A DNA stretch of 64,000 nucleotides from Brenneria rubrifaciens (GTDB lineage: Bacteria; Pseudomonadota; Gammaproteobacteria; Enterobacterales; Enterobacteriaceae): the NCBI RefSeq assembly GCF_005484945.1, contig NZ_CP034035.1, positions 3,100,001 to 3,164,000 on the forward strand. The letters run 5' to 3'. Position numbers and translations under genes: made by a program. Under the pieces are notes generated by a model. It saw nothing but the letters and a program-made list of their open reading frames with translations. It did not search any database and was not told the origin of the DNA. This document shows, in pieces, positions 11,148-23,398 of this stretch; within the stretch, counting starts at the first letter, position 1; every line of letters begins with the position of its first letter.

Positions 11148-11892
11148 CGCTCCTTCAACCATTTTATTTGAATACCCTCTTAACGAAAAGATGCGTACCT
11201 GGTTACGAATCGAATCGTTGCTACAACAATTGCATCAAAATTATGCGCTGACCGATATGGGAAGCGCCCTGACGTTCTTTCGTTCCATTTCAGATCTGCT
11301 GGATGTGTTGGAGCGTGGAGATGTCCGTACCGAACTGTTAAAAGAGCTGGAACGCCAGCAACAAAAACTGCTGCAATGGAGCGACGTGCCAGGCGTCGAT
11401 ATGGAGCGAATTCACGCCTTGCGGCACCAGCTAAAAGATCTGTCCGCCGTACTGATGGCAGCACCGCGGATGGGACAAATACTGCGAGAGGATCGCCTGA
11501 TAAGCATGGTTCGCCAGCGACTCAATATTCCTGGCGGATGTTGCAGCTTCGATTTACCGACGCTGCATATCTGGCTCTATCAGCCACAGGATCTGCGTGA
11601 ACATCTGGTGTCAGGCTGGCTGACCTCATTAGCGCCCTTAAAGAAATCACTGGATATGATACTGGAGCTGATCCGTCATTCCGGCACCTTCCGTCCGCAG
11701 ATTAGCCAGAATGGTTTCTTTCAGGATAATGCGTCCGATGCCGACCTGTTACGTTTACGCATCGAACTGGCGTTCCAGCTTTACCCACAAATCTCCGGTC
11801 ATAAAACGCGTTATGCTATTCGCTTCCTCGCTCTTGATAGTGAAAACGGCCAGATCCCTTCTCACTTAACATTCGATTTAGCCTGTTGTTAA
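11140..11892 (+). CDS. zapD: Cell division protein ZapD
   Basis: Cytoplasmic factor that cross-links FtsZ filaments at the Z ring (former YacF/DUF1342). 250 residues, near the E. coli length of 247. The N-terminus [20 protein letters not shown] and the central [19 protein letters not shown] block are typical, with a largely helical N-terminal half. Overlaps coaE by 8 bases. Its FtsZ partner is encoded 6 kb away on the other strand. Confidence 0.94.
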   Translation: MSDAPSTILFEYPLNEKMRTWLRIESLLQQLHQNYALTDMGSALTFFRSISDLLDVLERGDVRTELLKELERQQQKLLQWSDVPGVDMERIHALRHQLKDLSAVLMAAPRMGQILREDRLISMVRQRLNIPGGCCSFDLPTLHIWLYQPQDLREHLVSGWLTSLAPLKKSLDMILELIRHSGTFRPQISQNGFFQDNASDADLLRLRIELAFQLYPQISGHKTRYAIRFLALDSENGQIPSHLTFDLACC

Positions 11893-11960
11893 CGCGACAA
11901 CGAAGAAAATATCACTATTATAATCAATGAATTATAAGGCATTTGGTCAGGAGAATATAA

Positions 11961-12161
11961 ATGGATAATGAAATTACGACGGTACAGTGTCCGACATGTA
12001 AAAAGTCGGTAGTGTGGAATGGACAGAGCGTTTATCGACCATTTTGCAGCAAGCGCTGCCAGCTTATTGATCTCGGAGAATGGGCTGATGAGGAGAAACG
12101 TATTCCCAGCAACGATATCGTTTCAGATAATGAAGAGTGGAGCGACGACCAGCAACACTAG
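11961..12161 (+). CDS. yacG: DNA gyrase inhibitor YacG
   Basis: Small zinc protein that binds GyrB and inhibits gyrase in E. coli. 66 residues. The four-cysteine zinc site is seen as CPTC (Cys10, Cys13) and CSKRC (Cys29, Cys33), followed by [11 protein letters not shown] and an acidic tail. A GGAG ribosome site precedes the ATG. Last gene after coaE and zapD, closed by the hairpin at 12166-12199. Confidence 0.93.
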   Translation: MDNEITTVQCPTCKKSVVWNGQSVYRPFCSKRCQLIDLGEWADEEKRIPSNDIVSDNEEWSDDQQH

Positions 12162-12165
12162 TCCA

Positions 12166-12199
12166 TTCAGATACCCCAAGTAAAACGGTATCTGAATTT
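12166..12199. terminator. Hairpin between convergent yacG and mutT
   Basis: Perfect 10-bp stem TTCAGATACC / GGTATCTGAA with an 11-base loop, followed by TTTG on the plus strand. It sits in the 52-base gap between the two gene ends and probably terminates yacG, possibly both transcripts. The T run is short. Confidence 0.6.
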
Positions 12200-12213
12200 G
12201 CTCTGCCAAACCG

Positions 12214-12609
12214 CTAGTTCGATTTCAACCAGCGGATCATTTCCGCATTCGCTGGCGGAAATTCGTCTTCACGCAGTTCATCTACGCTCAGCCAGCGAGA
12301 CGCCTGTCCTTCACGGCCATAGGGTTCACCCTGCCAGCTTTCCACCAGGAAAAAGTGCAGCGTAATAAGGCGCTCTGACGTAGAAAAGGTCTTTTTGTCC
12401 AGAGGCGTTGGGTTCGCGGCTTCAATCCCGGTTTCTTCACGTAGCTCACGAATTAATGCCTGCTCAGGCGTTTCTCCCTCTTCTACTTTTCCGCCAGGAA
12501 ATTCCCACATCCCCGCCATATGAACCCCATCGGGGCGGCGAGCAATAAAAAACCGTTGCTCAGCACTGCGAATGATACCCACCGCAACAGATAACTGTTT
12601 TTGCACCAT
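12214..12609 (-). CDS. mutT: 8-oxo-dGTP diphosphatase MutT
   Basis: Nudix hydrolase that removes oxidised dGTP from the nucleotide pool and prevents A:T to C:G transversions. 131 residues from the ATG at 12609. The Nudix box is complete: Gly40, Glu46, then RELREETGI at residues 54-62. The N-terminus MVQKQLSVAVGIIR and the C-terminal EFPPANAEMI are those of MutT proper. An in-frame extension upstream is not needed. Same strand as secA, 71 bases after that gene. Confidence 0.95.
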   Translation of the reverse strand: MVQKQLSVAVGIIRSAEQRFFIARRPDGVHMAGMWEFPGGKVEEGETPEQALIRELREETGIEAANPTPLDKKTFSTSERLITLHFFLVESWQGEPYGREGQASRWLSVDELREDEFPPANAEMIRWLKSN

Positions 12610-12680
12610 GTAATACTTACCTATCGAGTAAAAGGCGATCTGTGACCGCCTTTTCATTATGACTCAAGACAACATTAGCC

Positions 12681-15383
12681 TTATTTTTCTAAACGACCGT
12701 GGCAATGCTTATACTTTTTACCCGATCCGCAAGGACAAGGGTCGTTACGACCTATTTTACGCTCTGCCTGCACTGGAGAGCCTGCGTTCAGGCTATCTTC
12801 TTCCTGATGGCTCAACTGTTGCTGAAGCGCCAGACGCTCCGCCTCTTCACGACGTTGCTGTTCCAGCGCCTCAATTTCTTCCGGCATACGGACCTGCACT
12901 TTGCACAATGTGCTGATCACTTCATACTTGAGTGATTCAAGCATAGCGGCAAACATCGAGAATGACTCACGTTTGTATTCCTGCTTGGGATCTTTCTGGG
13001 CATAACCACGCAGGTGAATACCCTGACGCAGGTAATCCATTGCCGCCAAGTGCTCTTTCCATAGCGAATCCAGCGTCTGTAGCATCACGCCTTTCTCGAA
13101 GTTGCGCATCACCTCGCCGCCAACAACCTCTTCTTTACGCTGATACGCTTCGATAGCCTGTTGGAAAATACGCTCGCGCAGCGTTTCTTCGTGCAGCTCA
13201 GGCTCTTTATCCAACCATTCTTTAATCGGCATATCCAGATCAAAGTCGTTTTTCAGACGCTGTTCCAGCCCTTCCGTATCCCACATTTCCTCCAGTGACT
13301 GTGGCGGAATATAGCTATCGATAGTGACTTTGAACACATCCACACGAATGCTGTTAATGGTTTCACTGATGTCGGAAACATCTAGCAACTCGTTACGTTG
13401 GCTATAGATAGCACGACGTTGGTCGTTGGCAACATCATCATACTCAAGCAATTGCTTACGAATATCGAAGTTACGGCTTTCTACTTTACGCTGGGCGTTG
13501 GCAATCGCTTTGGTTACCCAGGGGTGTTCAATCGCCTCGCCCGGCTTCATCCCAAGCTTGCGCATCATGTTGGATACGCGCTCGGAGGCAAAAATACGCA
13601 TCAGCGCGTCTTCCATCGACAGGTAAAAACGAGAAGAGCCCGCATCCCCCTGACGACCGGAACGGCCACGCAACTGGTTATCGATACGACGGGATTCATG
13701 ACGCTCAGTACCAATAATATGCAAACCGCCCGCCGCCAGCACAGCATCGTGACGCGTCTGCCAGGCGGCCTTGATTGCCGCGATTTGTTCTTCATCTGGG
13801 TCTTCCAGATGCGCGATTTCAGCTTGCCAGCTACCGCCCAACACAATATCCGTACCACGTCCGGCCATGTTGGTCGCAATAGTAACCGAACCGCTCTGAC
13901 CTGCCTGAGCAACTATGTCTGCTTCCATCGCATGGAATTTGGCGTTCAGCACATTGTGCTTGATGCCGGCTTTCTCCAGCGCATGGGAAACCACTTCCGA
14001 TTTCTCAATGGAAATTGTACCGACCAGCACGGGCTGGCCTTTTCCGGTACGCGCTTTGATGTCTTCAATGATCGCGTCAATTTTCTCCTGCTCCGTCATA
14101 TAAACCAGATCGGGCAAATCTTTACGGATCATTGGACGGTTGGTCGGTACGACAATCGTGTCCAGCTTATAGATGGAGCTGAATTCAAACGCTTCGGTAT
14201 CCGCCGTACCGGTCATCCCGGCAAGTTTTTCATACAGCCGGAAGTAATTCTGGAAAGTGATGGAAGCCAGCGTCTGGTTTTCGTTCTGAATCGCCACATT
14301 CTCTTTCGCTTCCACCGCCTGATGCAAACCATCCGACCAGCGGCGACCATGCATGGTACGGCCGGTGTGCTCATCGACAATGATGACTTCGCCGTCTTTA
14401 ACAATGTAATCCACGTCGCGGGTAAACAGCACATGGGCGCGCAACGCAGCGGTGACATGATGCATCAGCATGATATTCGCCGGGGAGTACAGCGACTCGC
14501 CTTCTTCCATAATGCCTTCCTTGACCAGCAACTCTTCAACCAGCACCAGGCCGCGCTCGGTGAGGTTAACCTGGCGGGATTTCTCATCGACAGAGAAGTG
14601 GCCTTCACCGTGGAACGTATCCGAGTCCTCTTTTTCCTGACGAATCAGGTGAGGAATGATCATATTCACCTGAGTATAAAGCTCAGAGCTGTCCTCAGCT
14701 GGGCCGGAAATAATCAGCGGCGTACGGGCCTCATCGATCAGAATCGAGTCCACCTCATCCACCAGCGCATAGTAGAGTTTACGCTGTACCCGCTCTTCCG
14801 GGCTGAAGGCCATGTTGTCACGAAGATAGTCAAAACCATATTCGTTGTTAGTGCCGTAAGTAATGTCTGCTGCATAGGCTTCGCGCTTGGCAGGGGCTGG
14901 CATGCCAGGCAGGTTAATCCCGACGCTCAGGCCGAGGAATTCAAACAGAGGACGGTTATTTTCGGCATCACGCTGTGCCAGATAGTCATTCACCGTGACC
15001 ACATGCACTCCGCGTCCCGTCAGCGCGTTGAGGTAAGCAGGCAGGGTCGCCGTCAGCGTTTTACCTTCACCAGTACGCATTTCTGCAATGCAACGCTCGT
15101 TCAGAACCATGCCGCCAATAAGCTGGACGTCAAAATGACGCATGCCGAATACGCGCTTACTCGATTCACGCACGACAGCGAAGGCTTCAGGTAACAGTCT
15201 CTCCAGCGTTTCGCCCTGTTCCAGACGGGTGCGGAACTCGTCGGTTTTTGCTTTCAATTCCTCATCCGAAAGCTTTTCCATTTCAGGTTCTAAACGGTTA
15301 ATCACTTCCACGTTTTTGCGCATACGGCGCAAAGTACGATCGTTACGGCTACCAAAAATTTTGGTTAGTATATTCATGACCAT
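12681..15383 (-). CDS. secA: Preprotein translocase ATPase SecA
   Basis: Motor of the Sec pathway that pushes preproteins through SecYEG. About 900 residues. Walker [18 protein letters not shown] near residue 100, DEAD-type [13 protein letters not shown] near 209, motif [15 protein letters not shown] and the [19 protein letters not shown] block are all present. The C-terminus has the SecB/zinc site [14 protein letters not shown]. Starting at 15383 ([11 protein letters not shown]) gives the same spacing as E. coli MLIKLLTKVFG; the ATG at 15377 is also possible, since neither has a strong ribosome site. Translation is expected to be controlled by stalling in the upstream secM. Confidence 0.96.
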   Translation of the reverse strand: MVMNILTKIFGSRNDRTLRRMRKNVEVINRLEPEMEKLSDEELKAKTDEFRTRLEQGETLERLLPEAFAVVRESSKRVFGMRHFDVQLIGGMVLNERCIAEMRTGEGKTLTATLPAYLNALTGRGVHVVTVNDYLAQRDAENNRPLFEFLGLSVGINLPGMPAPAKREAYAADITYGTNNEYGFDYLRDNMAFSPEERVQRKLYYALVDEVDSILIDEARTPLIISGPAEDSSELYTQVNMIIPHLIRQEKEDSDTFHGEGHFSVDEKSRQVNLTERGLVLVEELLVKEGIMEEGESLYSPANIMLMHHVTAALRAHVLFTRDVDYIVKDGEVIIVDEHTGRTMHGRRWSDGLHQAVEAKENVAIQNENQTLASITFQNYFRLYEKLAGMTGTADTEAFEFSSIYKLDTIVVPTNRPMIRKDLPDLVYMTEQEKIDAIIEDIKARTGKGQPVLVGTISIEKSEVVSHALEKAGIKHNVLNAKFHAMEADIVAQAGQSGSVTIATNMAGRGTDIVLGGSWQAEIAHLEDPDEEQIAAIKAAWQTRHDAVLAAGGLHIIGTERHESRRIDNQLRGRSGRQGDAGSSRFYLSMEDALMRIFASERVSNMMRKLGMKPGEAIEHPWVTKAIANAQRKVESRNFDIRKQLLEYDDVANDQRRAIYSQRNELLDVSDISETINSIRVDVFKVTIDSYIPPQSLEEMWDTEGLEQRLKNDFDLDMPIKEWLDKEPELHEETLRERIFQQAIEAYQRKEEVVGGEVMRNFEKGVMLQTLDSLWKEHLAAMDYLRQGIHLRGYAQKDPKQEYKRESFSMFAAMLESLKYEVISTLCKVQVRMPEEIEALEQQRREEAERLALQQQLSHQEEDSLNAGSPVQAERKIGRNDPCPCGSGKKYKHCHGRLEK

Positions 15384-15482
15384 AATAATTTTAATCTCAC
15401 AAATGCCACTCATCCAGCGGCTACACAACACTAGAATGCTGGAGAAAAGTCCTACAGCTGTTAATTATCAATAAAATATTTC

Positions 15483-15995
15483 TCAGCGTTGGACGTGCGG
15501 ACCGGCACGAATACCATGAATTCGGGCAAGCCAGAGTCCTGTCCGATGAAGTGTCAGGGGAAAAAAGGATAGGCGACCAGTTTGATGAACGGCGAGTGGG
15601 GGTTTTTCTTCACGCGTCAGCAGCGAATTAAGCGTATCCAGCAGCACCTGCGAGTGCGATTGCAGCTCATCGGCCTGCCGCGCATTGATTTGTTGCGGCG
15701 TCGTCAGCGCAAAAGACAGGTGACGAATGACGGTACGAATGGCATGCTGATGCCAGTAATCCACGCCCAAAGACGAGCGGCGATGCGCCTCTTTCAGCGC
15801 CACGAGATCGGTAAGGCTGAACGATACGCTGTTCTGGCGGCTGACGCTGGACGCAGAGTTGGGCAATGAAGCCAAATCCCGCGCTTCATTCAAACTTATC
15901 GGCAGACCAACACTCGCCGCGACCATCCCCAACAGAAGATGCGGCCAGAAATAACGTCTGCCAAATTGTCGCCAACGATTTAGAATACCGATCAC
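15483..15995 (-). CDS. secM: Secretion monitor SecM, translation-arrest leader of secA
   Basis: Secreted leader whose nascent chain stalls the ribosome until SecA pulls it, exposing the secA ribosome site. A GTG start at 15995 gives 170 residues, exactly the E. coli length, with N-terminus MIGILNRWRQFGRRYFWPHL and a signal sequence (LLLGMVAASVGLP). The middle block VDYWHQHAIRTVIRHLSFAL is conserved. The C-terminus ends with WLARIHGIRAGPHVQR, so the arrest core WxxxxxGIRAGP is intact, but the residue equal to E. coli Phe150 is His and Ile156 is Leu. An upstream open frame overlaps dciA and is not used. Confidence 0.92.
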   Translation of the reverse strand: MIGILNRWRQFGRRYFWPHLLLGMVAASVGLPISLNEARDLASLPNSASSVSRQNSVSFSLTDLVALKEAHRRSSLGVDYWHQHAIRTVIRHLSFALTTPQQINARQADELQSHSQVLLDTLNSLLTREEKPPLAVHQTGRLSFFPLTLHRTGLWLARIHGIRAGPHVQR

Positions 15996-16023
15996 TAGTT
16001 TAATATCCGTCGGAGCCTGATTT

Positions 16024-16551
16024 ATGCGTGATAGCCGCCCACAATCACTGGAGTCCCTGTTTGAAAGCACCTCAGGTTCGGACGCTGGTCCACTGCGTGA
16101 CGTGCAACAACGCGCTATCGCCTTACTAAAACTCAACCGCGCCGTACGCGGGTTGCTTCCTGCACAATTGCACCCATGGTGCCGCGTAGCAAATTATCGT
16201 AAAGGCCTGCTTGTTCTGGAAACCGCCAACGCTAACTGGTTGATGCGGTTACGTTACGAACAATCCGCCCTGCTCTCTGCATTACGCGCACAAATATTAC
16301 CATCATTGGCTTCGATCGACATCAGGATTAATCCATCGCTCGCCGCAAAAGGGCATGAAATTCTGAAAAATCACGACACGCCGACGACCAATGAAGCAGA
16401 AAGCAAACCGGTACGCCAGTTAAGTGAGCAAAGCGCGGAAACATTAAGAAGTTTGGCTGGTCACAGCCCGGAGAAATTACGCAAGATATTAGAACGACTG
16501 GCTTCACTGGCCGGAGAGAGTACCAGTAAAACCAGTCGTAATAAGAAATGA
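16024..16551 (+). CDS. DUF721 / DciA-family protein
   Basis: 175 residues with a DUF721 (DciA-like) domain over about residues 25-110: LNRAVRGLLPAQLHPWCRVA, then KGLLVLETANANWLMRLRYE. DciA proteins load or recruit the replicative helicase DnaB in bacteria without DnaC. The C-terminal third is a charged linker and a short helix (SPEKLRKILERLASL). Divergent from secM and convergent with lpxC, so it is its own unit. E. coli has no counterpart at this place, though several other Enterobacterales do. The domain is recognised; a helicase-loading role here is inference. Confidence 0.8.
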   Translation: MRDSRPQSLESLFESTSGSDAGPLRDVQQRAIALLKLNRAVRGLLPAQLHPWCRVANYRKGLLVLETANANWLMRLRYEQSALLSALRAQILPSLASIDIRINPSLAAKGHEILKNHDTPTTNEAESKPVRQLSEQSAETLRSLAGHSPEKLRKILERLASLAGESTSKTSRNKK

Positions 16552-16563
16552 CTTCGCCAAGCG

Positions 16564-17514
<951 letters not shown>

Positions 17515-17583
17515 CTAGTGTATACTGGGCTCGGCGGGACAGTTTAGCACAAAGAGCGGAGATTCCAACGTTATGCGGCAGGA

Positions 17584-18735
17584 TTAATCTGCCTGCTTAC
17601 GCAGAAACGCCGGGATATCCAGATAGTCTGGCTCTTTATTGGCTTGCGGATTTTGGTCATTAACCACCTTCGCAACCGATTTTTCCTGAGTCAACGGTGC
17701 CATGCCATGCTGCTGATAGCGATGATCCATCACTGGCTGGCTGGCCTGTTTGTTGGTCACCAGCGTGATTTCAGGACGCTTGTCCATACCGATACCCGTG
17801 GCAACCACGGTTACACGCAGTTCATCATTCATGTCAGGATCAAGGGAAGTACCGATAACAACCGTCGCATTGTCGGAAGCAAAGGCACGGATGGTATTAC
17901 CCACCGTTTCAAACTCATCCAGACGCAAATCGAAGCCGGCGGTGATGTTAACCAATACGCCCCGCGCGCCAGACAGATCGATATCCTCCAGCAACGGACT
18001 GGAAATCGCCATTTCAGCCGCTTCTTCAGCGCGATCTTCACCGCGAGCCACACCGGACCCCATCATGGCATAACCCATTTCAGACATCACGGTACGCACA
18101 TCTGCAAAGTCAACGTTCATCAGGCCAGGACGGGTGATCAGTTCGGCAATACCCTGCACCGCGCCTTTCAACACATCATTGGCTGCGCCAAATGCGTCCA
18201 GCAGGGAAATACCGCGTCCCAAGACTTTCAGCAGCTTGTCATTTGGAATGGTGATCAAGGAATCGACGTGCTTGGACAGTTCGGCAATCCCCTGCTCAGC
18301 AAAAGCCATGCGCTTTTTGCCTTCAAAATTGAAGGGTTTGGTCACAACGGCTACCGTCAGAATACCGAGATCTTTCGCGACTTCAGCCACAACAGGCGCC
18401 GCGCCAGTACCTGTCCCACCGCCCATGCCGGCGGCGATAAACACCATATCCGCACCATCAAGCGCGGCACGCAATGCTTCACGATCTTCTTCCGCAGAAT
18501 TACGCCCCACCTCCGGGTTAGCGCCAGCCCCCAGACCTTTGGTAATACCGCTACCGATCTGAATTGTCTGGCCCACGGCCGTTTTACGTAATGCTTGCGC
18601 ATCCGTATTGACCGCGAAGAATTCAACGCCCTCGATGCGCTCGCGCACCATGTGTTCGACAGCATTACCGCCGCCGCCGCCGACGCCGATGACTTTAATC
18701 ACCGCGTCGTTGGTTAATTCCATTGGTTCAAACAT
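17584..18735 (-). CDS. ftsZ: Cell division GTPase FtsZ
   Basis: Tubulin homologue forming the Z ring. 383 residues, the E. coli length. GTP-binding tubulin signature [14 protein letters not shown] near residue 104, the T7 loop with [11 protein letters not shown] near 206, and the conserved C-terminal peptide [14 protein letters not shown] that docks FtsA, ZipA and MinC. It lies downstream of ftsA (68-base gap) in the standard order ftsQ-ftsA-ftsZ. Confidence 0.97.
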   Translation of the reverse strand: MFEPMELTNDAVIKVIGVGGGGGNAVEHMVRERIEGVEFFAVNTDAQALRKTAVGQTIQIGSGITKGLGAGANPEVGRNSAEEDREALRAALDGADMVFIAAGMGGGTGTGAAPVVAEVAKDLGILTVAVVTKPFNFEGKKRMAFAEQGIAELSKHVDSLITIPNDKLLKVLGRGISLLDAFGAANDVLKGAVQGIAELITRPGLMNVDFADVRTVMSEMGYAMMGSGVARGEDRAEEAAEMAISSPLLEDIDLSGARGVLVNITAGFDLRLDEFETVGNTIRAFASDNATVVIGTSLDPDMNDELRVTVVATGIGMDKRPEITLVTNKQASQPVMDHRYQQHGMAPLTQEKSVAKVVNDQNPQANKEPDYLDIPAFLRKQAD

Positions 18736-18803
18736 AGTTTCTCTCCGTTTTGTGCCTGTAACTGCGAGATCATAAACTGTGCCAAGTGATCTCTTTGATA
18801 AAA

Positions 18804-20060
18804 TTAAAATTCTTTCCTCAACCAGCTATTGATTCTTTTGAACCAGTTGCTCACTGAGGCATGTTTTTCTACTTCATGCTCATTGCCAAGGTGGGATTCC
18901 TTGCCATAGTGCAATAACCCTACCGCTGTGGAGTAATAAGGCTCCTGGGCATAATCGGTCAGACCTGTAATATTTAACGGCTGCCCAATGCGCACCTGCG
19001 TATGGAATACACGCTGAGCACAAGCGGCCAATCCGTCGATTTGCGCCGCCCCGCCGGTCAGTACAATACCTGCCGCCAGATGGTGCTTGACGCCTTGTTG
19101 ACGTAACTGCTCCTGCAACTGTAAAAGTTCGTCGTTTACCAAATTCAAAAGCTCGGTATAACGCGGCTCTATCACTTCAGCCAATGTCTGCCGTTGTAAA
19201 CTGCGTGGCGGACGTCCCCCCACGCTTGGGACTTCGACGTTTTCATCTTTGCTGACAATCGCGCCCAATGCGCAACCGTGGCGAACTTTGATCGCTTCCG
19301 CATCCGTGGGAGGCGTACCGAACGCATAGGCAATATCGCTGGTTACCACGTTACCCGCATAAGGGATAACTTTGGTATGACGCAGAGCACCTCCGGTATA
19401 AACGGCGATATCCATCGTTCCGCCGCCGATATCCACTACGCACACACCCAGTTCGCGTTCATCTTCCGTCAGCACGGCGTAGCTGGATGCCAGACCAGCG
19501 AAAATCAACTGATCCACTTTCAAGCCACAGCGTTCTACCGCTTTGACAATGTTCTTCGCCATATCGTTATGGCAGGTAATCAGGTGGACTTTCGCCTGCA
19601 TACGCACGCCGGATAGTCCAACCGGATTCTTAATGCCTTCCTGATAGTCGATGGCATACTCTTGCGGGATCACATGGAGTACACGATGCTCGTCTCGCAC
19701 ACGCACGGACTTGGCGGTATGCACAACGCTTTCCACATCTTCCTGGGTCACTTCTTCTTCGGAAATAGGCACCATCCCTATTTCATTCTGGCAGCTGATG
19801 TGTTTTCCCGATAACGCCAGATACACAGAGGAGATCTGACAGTCTGCCATCAGTTCAGCCTGATCAATGGCCCGCTGCACACACTTGACGACAGATTCGA
19901 GATCGTTGACGCCGCCTTTATCCATACCGCGTGACGGGCAACTGCCTACACCGATAATATTGACCATGCCATCGGGCAGAACCTCCCCTACCAGCACAGC
20001 CACTTTTGCTGTACCGATCTCTAGCCCAACTACCAGTTTTCTGTCCGTCGACTTGATCAT
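18804..20060 (-). CDS. ftsA: Cell division protein FtsA
   Basis: Actin-like ATPase that tethers FtsZ to the membrane and recruits later division proteins. 418 residues. Actin-fold motifs [16 protein letters not shown] at residues 11-26 and [14 protein letters not shown] near 205 are present. The C-terminal amphipathic helix [13 protein letters not shown] is the membrane-targeting sequence. Its ATG overlaps the ftsQ stop by 4 bases. Confidence 0.97.
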   Translation of the reverse strand: MIKSTDRKLVVGLEIGTAKVAVLVGEVLPDGMVNIIGVGSCPSRGMDKGGVNDLESVVKCVQRAIDQAELMADCQISSVYLALSGKHISCQNEIGMVPISEEEVTQEDVESVVHTAKSVRVRDEHRVLHVIPQEYAIDYQEGIKNPVGLSGVRMQAKVHLITCHNDMAKNIVKAVERCGLKVDQLIFAGLASSYAVLTEDERELGVCVVDIGGGTMDIAVYTGGALRHTKVIPYAGNVVTSDIAYAFGTPPTDAEAIKVRHGCALGAIVSKDENVEVPSVGGRPPRSLQRQTLAEVIEPRYTELLNLVNDELLQLQEQLRQQGVKHHLAAGIVLTGGAAQIDGLAACAQRVFHTQVRIGQPLNITGLTDYAQEPYYSTAVGLLHYGKESHLGNEHEVEKHASVSNWFKRINSWLRKEF

Positions 20061-20929
20061 TGTTGTTTAGCCTGTGCCTGATTCTGTTTCTGATTACTGT
20101 TCTGTTGCTGATCAATGTCTTGTTGCTGATCGGCTCTTTGCTGATCAAACAAGGCCGCCGCCCAACCTACGGATGCGCCAGAGTCATAACGCAGATCAAC
20201 ATAGCTGATGCGTTTGCCCTCGCTTTGCGCCTGCCGTTGCAACAGCGGATAAAGCTCAATAAAGCGCTCCAACCGCCGCGCCCTATCGTCCCGGCCTAAT
20301 TCAAGACGGATGTCGTCATCCAATCCCAGTTGCCAAGAATGACGCGCACTCATGGCAACCATTTTTAACGTAAACTTCCTTGCCGCCAGCGCCTGATTCA
20401 TTGTCCGGTAACCCTCCAGCACATCGGTTTCATTCCCTTCGGGGCCATACAGCAATGGCATCTTGCGATTACCCACCCGCTCAGCGGGCACGCTGAAAGA
20501 ATTGCCTTGCGCATCGATCATCAGCAGGTCATTCCAACGCGCCACCGGAACATATTCAACCAGATGAATCTTTAACTCATCCGGCCACTGCTTACGAACA
20601 CTGACCTGTTTTATCCACGGCAAACGTTCGATCTGCTGTTGGATAACATTCACATCCTGTGTCATGAATGTGCCCGGCGACCCCAGCGCTAAAATCGCCT
20701 GACGGATATCGTCATTGGTGGTGTATTGCCTCTCGCCTGTCACCACCATCCGGGACAAGGGCAAACGGCTAACATCTTTCATCCACCCGACAACCATCCA
20801 ACTTCCCCAGACGATTGTCCCTATCACCATCAGCAGGAAAAGTATTCCCGCCAACTGCCCCCCGTTACTGCGGCGCGCCCCTTTAACTTCCGGCTCTCTG
20901 CCGCGTGTATTCAGCGCTGCCTGCGACAT
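20057..20929 (-). CDS. ftsQ: Cell division protein FtsQ
   Basis: Bitopic divisome protein that links early and late division proteins through FtsB and FtsL. 290 residues, against 276 in E. coli. Cytoplasmic tail of about 25 residues, one transmembrane helix ([20 protein letters not shown]), a POTRA domain ([20 protein letters not shown]) and a beta domain ending near [12 protein letters not shown]. The extra length is a Gln/Asn/Asp-rich C-terminal tail of about 25 residues made largely of CAG/CAA codons, which looks repeat-derived and disordered. Two bases separate ftsQ from ddlB. Confidence 0.95.
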   Translation of the reverse strand: MSQAALNTRGREPEVKGARRSNGGQLAGILFLLMVIGTIVWGSWMVVGWMKDVSRLPLSRMVVTGERQYTTNDDIRQAILALGSPGTFMTQDVNVIQQQIERLPWIKQVSVRKQWPDELKIHLVEYVPVARWNDLLMIDAQGNSFSVPAERVGNRKMPLLYGPEGNETDVLEGYRTMNQALAARKFTLKMVAMSARHSWQLGLDDDIRLELGRDDRARRLERFIELYPLLQRQAQSEGKRISYVDLRYDSGASVGWAAALFDQQRADQQQDIDQQQNSNQKQNQAQAKQQ

Positions 20930-20930
20930 A

Positions 20931-21851
20931 TTAGTCAGCCAACTCCAGCACCTTTACCACCAGTTGTGAGAAACTGAGACCGCGTTGTCGAGCCGCCATC
21001 GGCACCAAGCTGTGATTTGTCATGCCCGGAGACGTATTCACCTCCAGCAGATAGAATTCGCCATCGCTATCAATCATCAGGTCAACACGTCCCCAGCCGC
21101 GGCAATCGAGCGCGCGGTATGCCGCCATCGACAGCGCAGCCAGTTCCTGCTCTTTGTCGACCGACAATCCGCTCGGGCAAAAGTACTGAGTATCATCCGA
21201 CAGATATTTCGCTTCGTAATCGTAAAACGTGCCCGCCGCCTGAATACGAATAGAGGGCAATACCTCATCGCCAAGGATCGCGACAGTGTATTCCGGCCCG
21301 CTGAGCCATTTCTCCACCAGCACATCGTCGTCATGGCGAAACGCTTCTTCAATCGCCTCATGCAATTCGCTGGCTTGATTCACCTTACTCATGCCAACGC
21401 TGGAACCTTCGCGGCTTGGCTTCACAATCAGCGGTAATCCCAAAGGAGCGAGTTCTTTCAGCAACTCCCCCTGACTAAGCAGGGAAAATTGCTGACGATG
21501 CAGCACGACATAGGGAGAAACGGGTAAACCTGACGCCTCCCACACCAGTTTGGTGCGCAATTTATCCATCGTCAGTGCAGACGCCATTACGCCGCTGCCG
21601 GTATAGGGCAGTTGCAAAAACTCCAGAACACCCTGCAATGTGCCATCCTCGCCACCGCGCCCATGCAAAGCGATAAAGACTTTGGTAAACCCTTCATCTT
21701 TTAAATGCGTAACTGAAAACTCGCGGGTATCGACAGCATGGGCATTAATCCCCGCTTCTTTCAAACCATCCAATACCGCCTGACCCGAAAGTAACGACAC
21801 TTCACGTTCAGCAGAGGTTCCACCAAGCAGTACGGCAACTTTCTCAGTCAT
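20931..21851 (-). CDS. ddlB: D-alanine--D-alanine ligase B
   Basis: ATP-grasp enzyme making the D-Ala-D-Ala dipeptide for peptidoglycan precursors. 306 residues from the ATG at 21851, the E. coli DdlB length. Motifs: [19 protein letters not shown] at the N-terminus, the ATP-grasp core [18 protein letters not shown] near 140, and [20 protein letters not shown] with metal ligands near 250-272. It overlaps murC by 8 bases. Two in-frame codons upstream (MNED) are probably not used. Confidence 0.96.
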   Translation of the reverse strand: MTEKVAVLLGGTSAEREVSLLSGQAVLDGLKEAGINAHAVDTREFSVTHLKDEGFTKVFIALHGRGGEDGTLQGVLEFLQLPYTGSGVMASALTMDKLRTKLVWEASGLPVSPYVVLHRQQFSLLSQGELLKELAPLGLPLIVKPSREGSSVGMSKVNQASELHEAIEEAFRHDDDVLVEKWLSGPEYTVAILGDEVLPSIRIQAAGTFYDYEAKYLSDDTQYFCPSGLSVDKEQELAALSMAAYRALDCRGWGRVDLMIDSDGEFYLLEVNTSPGMTNHSLVPMAARQRGLSFSQLVVKVLELAD

Positions 21852-23319
21852 GATGTCCTCGTTCAATTATCTGTGGCTGCAATCTGGAATCAGCCAATTT
21901 ACGCGCCAGCTTGCCGATATTTCCGGCCCCTTGAACCAAAATCAGATCCCCGCCCCGTAGGGCCTGTGACAACAGTTCAGGCAAGGTATCCACATCGGTC
22001 ACCAAAATCGGATCAATCTTACCCCGCCCGCGGATCGTGCGGCACAGAGAGCGGCTATCCGCCCCTGGAATCGGCGACTCACCGGCGGGATAGACATCCA
22101 GCATCAATAAAACATCAACCTGCGATAACACATGAGCGAAATCATCATAGAGATCGCGGGTACGCGTATAGCGATGCGGCTGGAAAACCATCACCAGACG
22201 TTTGTCCGGCCAGCCAGCCCGTGCCGCCTTAATTGTCGCGTCAACTTCTGTCGGGTGGTGCCCGTAATCGTCCACCAGCATGGCGCTGCCGCTGTGCCCG
22301 TTTACCGTTTCAAGCGGGTATTCACCCAGAAAATCAAACCGACGCCCTGTCCCCTGAAAACACGCCAGCGCACGCAGGATAGACTCATCACTAATTCCTT
22401 CGTCTGTCGCCACCGCCGCTGCTGCGGCCGCATTTAACGCATTGTGACGACCAGGCGCATTCAATGTCACATTCAGCACCGGCTTATCCCGGCGCTCTAA
22501 CGTGAAATACCCCTGCGCGCCGGTTTGTTGATAGTGAGCGACACGAACGTCTGCATCGTCGCTGAATCCGTAAGTCGTGATATGACGCCCGACGCACGGC
22601 AACAGTTCCCGGATAATCGGATCGTCAATACACATCACGGCCTGACCATAAAAGGGCAAATTATGTAAAAAGTTGATAAACGTCTGTTTCAGGTTTTCGA
22701 AATCGCCCTGATAGGTATCCATATGGTCAGCTTCGATATTGGTGACGATCGCGACCATTGGCTGCAAATGCAGGAAAGACGCATCGCTTTCGTCTGCTTC
22801 GGCGATCAGATAACGACTTGACCCCAAACGCGCATGCCTTCCCGCCGCCTTAACCAATCCACCGTTCACAAACGTTGGGTCCAACCCCGCTTCGGCATAA
22901 ATACTGGTCACCATCGCCGTCGTCGTGGTCTTACCGTGGGTTCCCGCAATGGCAATGCCATGGCGAAAGCGCATTAATTCAGCCAGCATTTCGGCCCGGC
23001 GAATCACCGGGATGCGCGCTTCGTGGGCGGCGACAATCTCCGGGTTATCCGCCGAAATCGCCGTCGACACCACCACGACGCTGGCGTCCAGGACATTCTC
23101 GGCACGATGATGGAAATAGATCTGCACGCCCAGTTCGCTCAACTGCTGCGTTACCGCATTAGGAGCCAGATCGGAACCGCTGATTTCATAACCTTCATTG
23201 GCCAACACTTCGGCGATACCCCCCATGCCAGCACCACCGATGCCGACAAAGTGTATGTGCCGGACGCGATGCATCTCGGGCACGATTGAACGCAGTTTCG
23301 CCAGTTGTTGAGTATTCAC
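21844..23319 (-). CDS. murC: UDP-N-acetylmuramate--L-alanine ligase MurC
   Basis: Cytoplasmic Mur ligase adding L-Ala to UDP-MurNAc. 491 residues, E. coli length. N-terminal Rossmann motif [16 protein letters not shown] near residue 25, ATP loop [12 protein letters not shown] near 125, [10 protein letters not shown] near 173 and the C-terminal [12 protein letters not shown] near 378. Located between murG and ddlB in the standard order; a 79-base gap to murG holds a weak GC-rich hairpin. Confidence 0.97.
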   Translation of the reverse strand: MNTQQLAKLRSIVPEMHRVRHIHFVGIGGAGMGGIAEVLANEGYEISGSDLAPNAVTQQLSELGVQIYFHHRAENVLDASVVVVSTAISADNPEIVAAHEARIPVIRRAEMLAELMRFRHGIAIAGTHGKTTTTAMVTSIYAEAGLDPTFVNGGLVKAAGRHARLGSSRYLIAEADESDASFLHLQPMVAIVTNIEADHMDTYQGDFENLKQTFINFLHNLPFYGQAVMCIDDPIIRELLPCVGRHITTYGFSDDADVRVAHYQQTGAQGYFTLERRDKPVLNVTLNAPGRHNALNAAAAAAVATDEGISDESILRALACFQGTGRRFDFLGEYPLETVNGHSGSAMLVDDYGHHPTEVDATIKAARAGWPDKRLVMVFQPHRYTRTRDLYDDFAHVLSQVDVLLMLDVYPAGESPIPGADSRSLCRTIRGRGKIDPILVTDVDTLPELLSQALRGGDLILVQGAGNIGKLARKLADSRLQPQIIERGHHD

Positions 23320-23398
23320 TTTTTTCTATAGCTACCTTGTTTCATCGCCCGGGCAATACTATCGCCCGGCAAACTGTATAAATTAACCATGAGCTCTT

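Noticed and set aside
13398..15194. 598-codon open frame on the plus strand opposite secA
   Set aside because: Lies entirely antisense to the well-conserved secA; no family resemblance, no ribosome site, arises from codon bias of the real gene.
17644..18591. 315-codon frame antisense to ftsZ
   Set aside because: His/Arg-rich composition typical of an antisense shadow; ftsZ on the other strand is certain.
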